Origin: Oscillospiraceae bacterium
GTDB lineage: Bacteria; Bacillota; Clostridia; Oscillospirales; Oscillospiraceae
DNA: 9,177 nucleotides
Assembly (NCBI GenBank): GCA_016296045.1
Contig: JAEDKB010000047.1
Coordinates: 1 to 9,177, forward strand
Direction: 5' to 3'
The notes under the pieces were generated by a model, which was not told where the DNA came from, did no database searches, and saw only the letters and a program-made list of their open reading frames with translations. Of this stretch, positions 6,301 to 9,177 are shown one piece after another (the first letter of the stretch is position 1; the number at the start of each line of letters is the position of its first letter). The translations under genes and the position numbers were made by a program.

Positions 6301-7890
6301 TTATTCAATTCCGGCAAGAATCGCCTCTGCGCAAAGCATTCCATCGACCGCAGCCGACATGATGCCTCCGGCATAGCCCGCTCCTTCACCGCATGGATAA
6401 AGTCCTCGAAGAAAACTGCTTTGAAGCGTATTGTCCCGAAGAATTCTGATCGGCGAAGAGCTCCGCGTTTCCGGAGCGGTCATAACGGCCTGCGGCGATG
6501 CAAAGCCCTTCAGACAGCCGTCAAGCTCCGTAATCGCCTGCTCTAACGTTTTGGTTATTTTGGTCGGGAGGATGTCATGAAGGTCGCACATCGTTACGCC
6601 GGGGCGGTAGGTCGGACTGATCTGCTCGATCTGCTGCGATGCACGTCCGGCAAGAAAATCTCCGACAAGCTGCGCCGGTGCATGATAATTCCCACCGCCT
6701 GCGGCAAAAGCCTTTTGCTCCAGTTCCTCCTGCCAGAGCATGCCCCCAAGTGTGCTTTTATCCGGAAAATCCTCCGGCTTCAGCGTCACAAGCAGTGCCG
6801 CATTCGCATTTTCACCGTCTCTGGCTGCGTAGCTCATTCCGTTTGTCACTACGCCGCCCTCCTGAGAAGCGGCGGCAACAACCGTTCCGCCGGGACACAT
6901 ACAAAACGTATAGGCAGAATTGCCGTCGGGCAGGTGGCAGGAAAGCTTATAATCCGCCGGAGGAATTCCGTTCGGCCGCTTGCCGCCGTACTGCGAAGCA
7001 TCGACCATTTCCTGCTTATGCTCAATACGCACCCCCATGGAAAACGGTTTCGGCTCCATCGGAAGACCGATATCGTTCAAATATCGGAACGTATCACGCG
7101 CACTGTGTCCAATCGCCAGAATGACCTGCCTGCACGGAAGAACGGTCTTCTCTCCGTTCTTGCAAAATTCCACCGCGGTAATTGCTCCGTCTGTACTTTG
7201 CAGACCTGTCATTTTTGCCCCGAAATGAACCTCGCCGCCAAGCGAAATAATGCGCTGACGAATATTTTTCACGACCTCAAAAAGAACATCCGTGCCGACG
7301 TGCGGCTTGGCATCATAAAGGATCTCCTGCTGCGCGCCGGCGCGGACAAGCTGCTGCAAAACCCATCTTCCGCGCTCGTTTTTTGTGCCGGTATTCAGCT
7401 TTCCGTCGGAAAACGTTCCGGCACCGCCCTCACCGAACTGCACATTGGATTCCGGATCAAGTTTTCCTCCGTTCCAAAAAGCTTCGACCATTTCTCTGCG
7501 CGTCTGTACGCACTCGCCGCGCTCTAAAACAATCGGCTTCAGCCCCGAAATTGCCAGCACCAATGCGGCAAACATTCCGGCCGGTCCGAATCCGACAACG
7601 ACAGGTCTTTCAGGCGACTGTTTTTTGGGGATTTTGTAAAAATACGGTTCCGCCCTCGTAATTTTCTTATTTCTCGCCTGCCGAAGAACGCGGCTCTCTC
7701 CGGAGCGCAACGTCACATCCACCGTATAAACCCAGTGAAGCTCCGGTTTTTTTCGCGCATCCAGGGAGCGCCGAAAAACCTCTAAGCGTGCAATGTCCGC
7801 ACTTTGAATGTGCAGCGCCTGCGCCGCGTGATAGAGCAGCGCGTTCAGATCATGCTCCGGCGGCAAAATCAAATCTCGAATCCGTATCAT
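6301..7890 (-). CDS. FAD-dependent oxidoreductase, COG2509 type
   Basis: From the ATG at 7890 the product has 529 residues. A short N-terminal domain (about 1-90, starting 'MIRIRDLILPPEHD') precedes a Rossmann FAD-binding fold: 'VVVGFGPAGMFAAL' at 97-110 and 'VLERG' at 121-125. Then come 'QFGEGGAGTFSDGKLNT' (151-167) and a C-terminal FAD-closing motif 'YPCGEGAGYAGGIMSAAVDG' (498-517). Length and motif order match the uncharacterised FAD-dependent dehydrogenase family common in Clostridia and Bacteroidetes. The real substrate is unknown to me. The frame is open up to 7938, but the ATG at 7890 is preferred: it has GAGGGG six bases upstream, begins the conserved N-terminus, and overlaps the previous gene's stop by 4 bases (ATGA). 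This overlap suggests coupled translation with the HI0933-type protein. The gene is last in its operon, before a strong terminator. No membrane segment or signal peptide is seen, so it is likely cytoplasmic. Confidence 0.9.
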   Translation of the reverse strand: MIRIRDLILPPEHDLNALLYHAAQALHIQSADIARLEVFRRSLDARKKPELHWVYTVDVTLRSGESRVLRQARNKKITRAEPYFYKIPKKQSPERPVVVGFGPAGMFAALVLAISGLKPIVLERGECVQTRREMVEAFWNGGKLDPESNVQFGEGGAGTFSDGKLNTGTKNERGRWVLQQLVRAGAQQEILYDAKPHVGTDVLFEVVKNIRQRIISLGGEVHFGAKMTGLQSTDGAITAVEFCKNGEKTVLPCRQVILAIGHSARDTFRYLNDIGLPMEPKPFSMGVRIEHKQEMVDASQYGGKRPNGIPPADYKLSCHLPDGNSAYTFCMCPGGTVVAAASQEGGVVTNGMSYAARDGENANAALLVTLKPEDFPDKSTLGGMLWQEELEQKAFAAGGGNYHAPAQLVGDFLAGRASQQIEQISPTYRPGVTMCDLHDILPTKITKTLEQAITELDGCLKGFASPQAVMTAPETRSSSPIRILRDNTLQSSFLRGLYPCGEGAGYAGGIMSAAVDGMLCAEAILAGIE

Positions 7891-9089
7891 TCTGATCCCC
7901 TCAACTCTCCGGCAAGATGTCCGGAAGACCACGCCCACTGCAAATTATAGCCTCCGCAGTTTCCGTCAATGTCCAAAACCTCTCCGCAGGCATATAATCC
8001 CGGGCAGAGCTTGCTTTCCATCGTTCTTTCATGGAATTCCGTCGTGCGGATCCCTCCGGCAGTGACCTGCGCTGAATCCATTCCCATCACGCCTTGCACG
8101 GGCAAGGCAAAATACTTGACTGTATGCGCAATTTGGCGCAGTTCCTTCTCCGAAACGGTTTTGCATGGAACGTCAAAGCGCAGAGCGCATGCGCGCAGGA
8201 TCGTTTTACCAAGGCGATTGTGCAAGATTCCGGTCAAAAGCTCCTCCGCTTTCAGCTCCGGCAATGCCTTGCACCGCTTTACAAGCATTTCGTTAAGCAT
8301 CTGCTCTGAAGTCTCCGGCAGAAGATCCATCCGCAGCGTACCGGAGCCTCCTCCAACCGAAACCGAGCGCGAAAGCTCAAAAGCTGCAGGTCCGCTCACG
8401 CCGTAATCGGTGAACTGAACTTCCCCTGAGCGCTCCTCTTTTCCGTATCGGATCACGGCCTGTGCACGAACGCCCTTCAGCGAGCGCACAAGCGTCGTAT
8501 CGGTTTTGATCTGAACAAGAGAGGGATAGAGCTTTGTCCTGGTATGTCCGAAAGAGGACAGCAGCTTATAACCGAGATCCGTTCCGCCGAGTTTTCCGCC
8601 TGCCACACCGCCCGTACAGACAATCACGCGATCTGCGCGATAGGTTTTATCTCCTGCAAGCGCCGTAAAAACGCCGTTCTTCCGTTTCAAAGAGGCTACC
8701 TCGCTTGCCGTAATCATCTCAACATTACTTCTCTGCTCCAGATTTAACCGCAGAACATCCAAAACACTGTTTGCACTGTCGCTGAACGGGTAAACACGCC
8801 CGCTCTTTTCCGCAACAGTCAGAAGTCCAAGCGAAGAAAAATATTCCAGCGTATCGCGCACACCAAAGACGTGCAGGGCATAGCTGCAAAACGAAGCATC
8901 TTCACCATGATAGCTTGCAGGAGAAGTATTTTGATTTGTAAGATTGCAGCGGCCGTTTCCGGTAGCAAGCAGTTTTCTTCCGACGCGTGCTTGACGCTCC
9001 AGAAGCAAAACATGATGCTCTCCGGACTGCGAGGCTGTCAGCGCAGCCATCATGCCGGACGCGCCGCCGCCGATTACCATAACGTTCAT
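7887..9089 (-). CDS. FAD-dependent oxidoreductase, HI0933/YtfP/YhiN family
   Basis: From the ATG at 9089 the product has 400 residues, the normal family length. Motifs: 'IGGGASGMMAAL' (6-17) binds the ADP part of FAD; 'GRKLLATGNGRCNLTN' (37-52) is a family hallmark; then 'CTGG' (158-161), 'FTDYGVSGPAAFELSR' (226-241), 'QVTAGGI' (341-347), and the closing 'ACGEVLDIDGNCGGYNLQ' (367-384). Databases often call this family NAD(P)/FAD-dependent oxidoreductase or aminoacetone oxidase-like. From memory, E. coli YhiN and Bacillus YtfP have been reported as 23S rRNA dihydrouridine synthases, which would make this a possible rRNA-modifying enzyme; that transfer is inference. The frame stays open to 9149, but GGAGG (9101-9097) seven bases before the ATG at 9089, and the way the protein begins directly with the first FAD strand, select 9089. 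It is the first gene of the two-gene operon, overlapping the next by 4 bases. Confidence 0.92.
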   Translation of the reverse strand: MNVMVIGGGASGMMAALTASQSGEHHVLLLERQARVGRKLLATGNGRCNLTNQNTSPASYHGEDASFCSYALHVFGVRDTLEYFSSLGLLTVAEKSGRVYPFSDSANSVLDVLRLNLEQRSNVEMITASEVASLKRKNGVFTALAGDKTYRADRVIVCTGGVAGGKLGGTDLGYKLLSSFGHTRTKLYPSLVQIKTDTTLVRSLKGVRAQAVIRYGKEERSGEVQFTDYGVSGPAAFELSRSVSVGGGSGTLRMDLLPETSEQMLNEMLVKRCKALPELKAEELLTGILHNRLGKTILRACALRFDVPCKTVSEKELRQIAHTVKYFALPVQGVMGMDSAQVTAGGIRTTEFHERTMESKLCPGLYACGEVLDIDGNCGGYNLQWAWSSGHLAGELRGSE

Positions 9090-9171
9090 AGGGTAACCTC
9101 CGATTGAAATAATACCATTGTGTGATAAATGCGCGCTGAATCGCCGCATTGCGGCTTGTTCTGTAGAAATG

Positions 9172-9177
9172 ATTATA
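9172..9177 (-). promoter_or_regulatory. Possible -10 box at the window edge for the flavoprotein operon
   Basis: TATAAT, a perfect -10 hexamer on the minus strand, occupies the last six bases. Any -35 box would lie outside the window, so the promoter cannot be confirmed. It would give a leader of about 75 bases before the ATG at 9089, containing a small GCCGC/GCGGC hairpin at about 9143-9155. No better promoter is seen in 9090-9177. Confidence 0.35.

Noticed and set aside
6577..7527. 316-residue plus-strand open frame, with GGGAGG five bases before its ATG
   Set aside because: It lies wholly antisense to the well-supported COG2509-type gene, its His/Arg/Cys-rich product shows no recognisable motif, and the ribosome-like site arises from the other gene's codons.
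7891..7938. 16-residue extension of the COG2509-type protein
   Set aside because: The ATG at 7890 has the ribosome site and begins the conserved N-terminus.
9090..9130. Possible promoter with TATTAT near 9110 on the minus strand
   Set aside because: No acceptable -35 hexamer at 16-18 bases, and it sits too close to the ribosome site to be convincing.
9090..9149. 20-residue extension of the HI0933-type protein
   Set aside because: GGAGG and the first FAD strand both point to the ATG at 9089.

Overview
The window looks like ordinary chromosomal sequence from a low-to-mid GC Gram-positive anaerobe. My best guess is a Clostridia member of the Oscillospiraceae/Ruminococcaceae type. The reasons are near-balanced base composition, GGAGG-type ribosome sites before almost every gene, TTG and GTG starts, a clostridial-style RecD2, an Mbl-like MreB, and the conserved 'AAGYDYDGAI' repeat in a membrane-anchored deacetylase. 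This assignment rests on protein resemblance from memory, not on a search.

Layout. Positions 2-235 (+) hold the last 77 residues of a multi-pass membrane protein resembling the C-terminus of an O-antigen ligase/polymerase. It ends in a bidirectional terminator (216-254). Everything else reads on the minus strand in two operons. Operon A (9089 down to 6301) encodes two FAD-dependent oxidoreductases, an HI0933/YtfP-type protein and then a COG2509-type protein, whose genes overlap by 4 bases. It ends at a strong intrinsic terminator (6246-6284). A near-consensus sigma-A promoter (6204-6232) follows 13 bases downstream and starts operon B (6148 down to 266): a small one-helix membrane protein of unknown function, the helicase RecD2, a ComF-family phosphoribosyltransferase-like protein, MreB, and a membrane-anchored NodB-like polysaccharide deacetylase. 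Gaps inside operon B run from a 4-base overlap to 18 bases, and several ribosome sites lie on or near the stop codon of the gene before.

How the genes fit together. Operon B co-transcribes DNA-processing proteins (RecD2, ComF) with cell-shape and cell-wall proteins (MreB, deacetylase). The surface-polysaccharide theme continues across the convergent terminator into the O-antigen-ligase-like gene. Operon A is a coupled pair of flavoproteins; some relatives of the first have been reported to modify ribosomal RNA.

I found no tRNA, rRNA, CRISPR array, insertion sequence, phage gene or recognisable defence system. Coding density is very high; the only non-coding stretches are 236-265, 6149-6300 and 9090-9177. 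The points most worth a second look are the unknown small membrane protein, whose naive TTG start is really a -35 box; the architecture of the deacetylase; and the operon that joins repair, uptake and shape genes.
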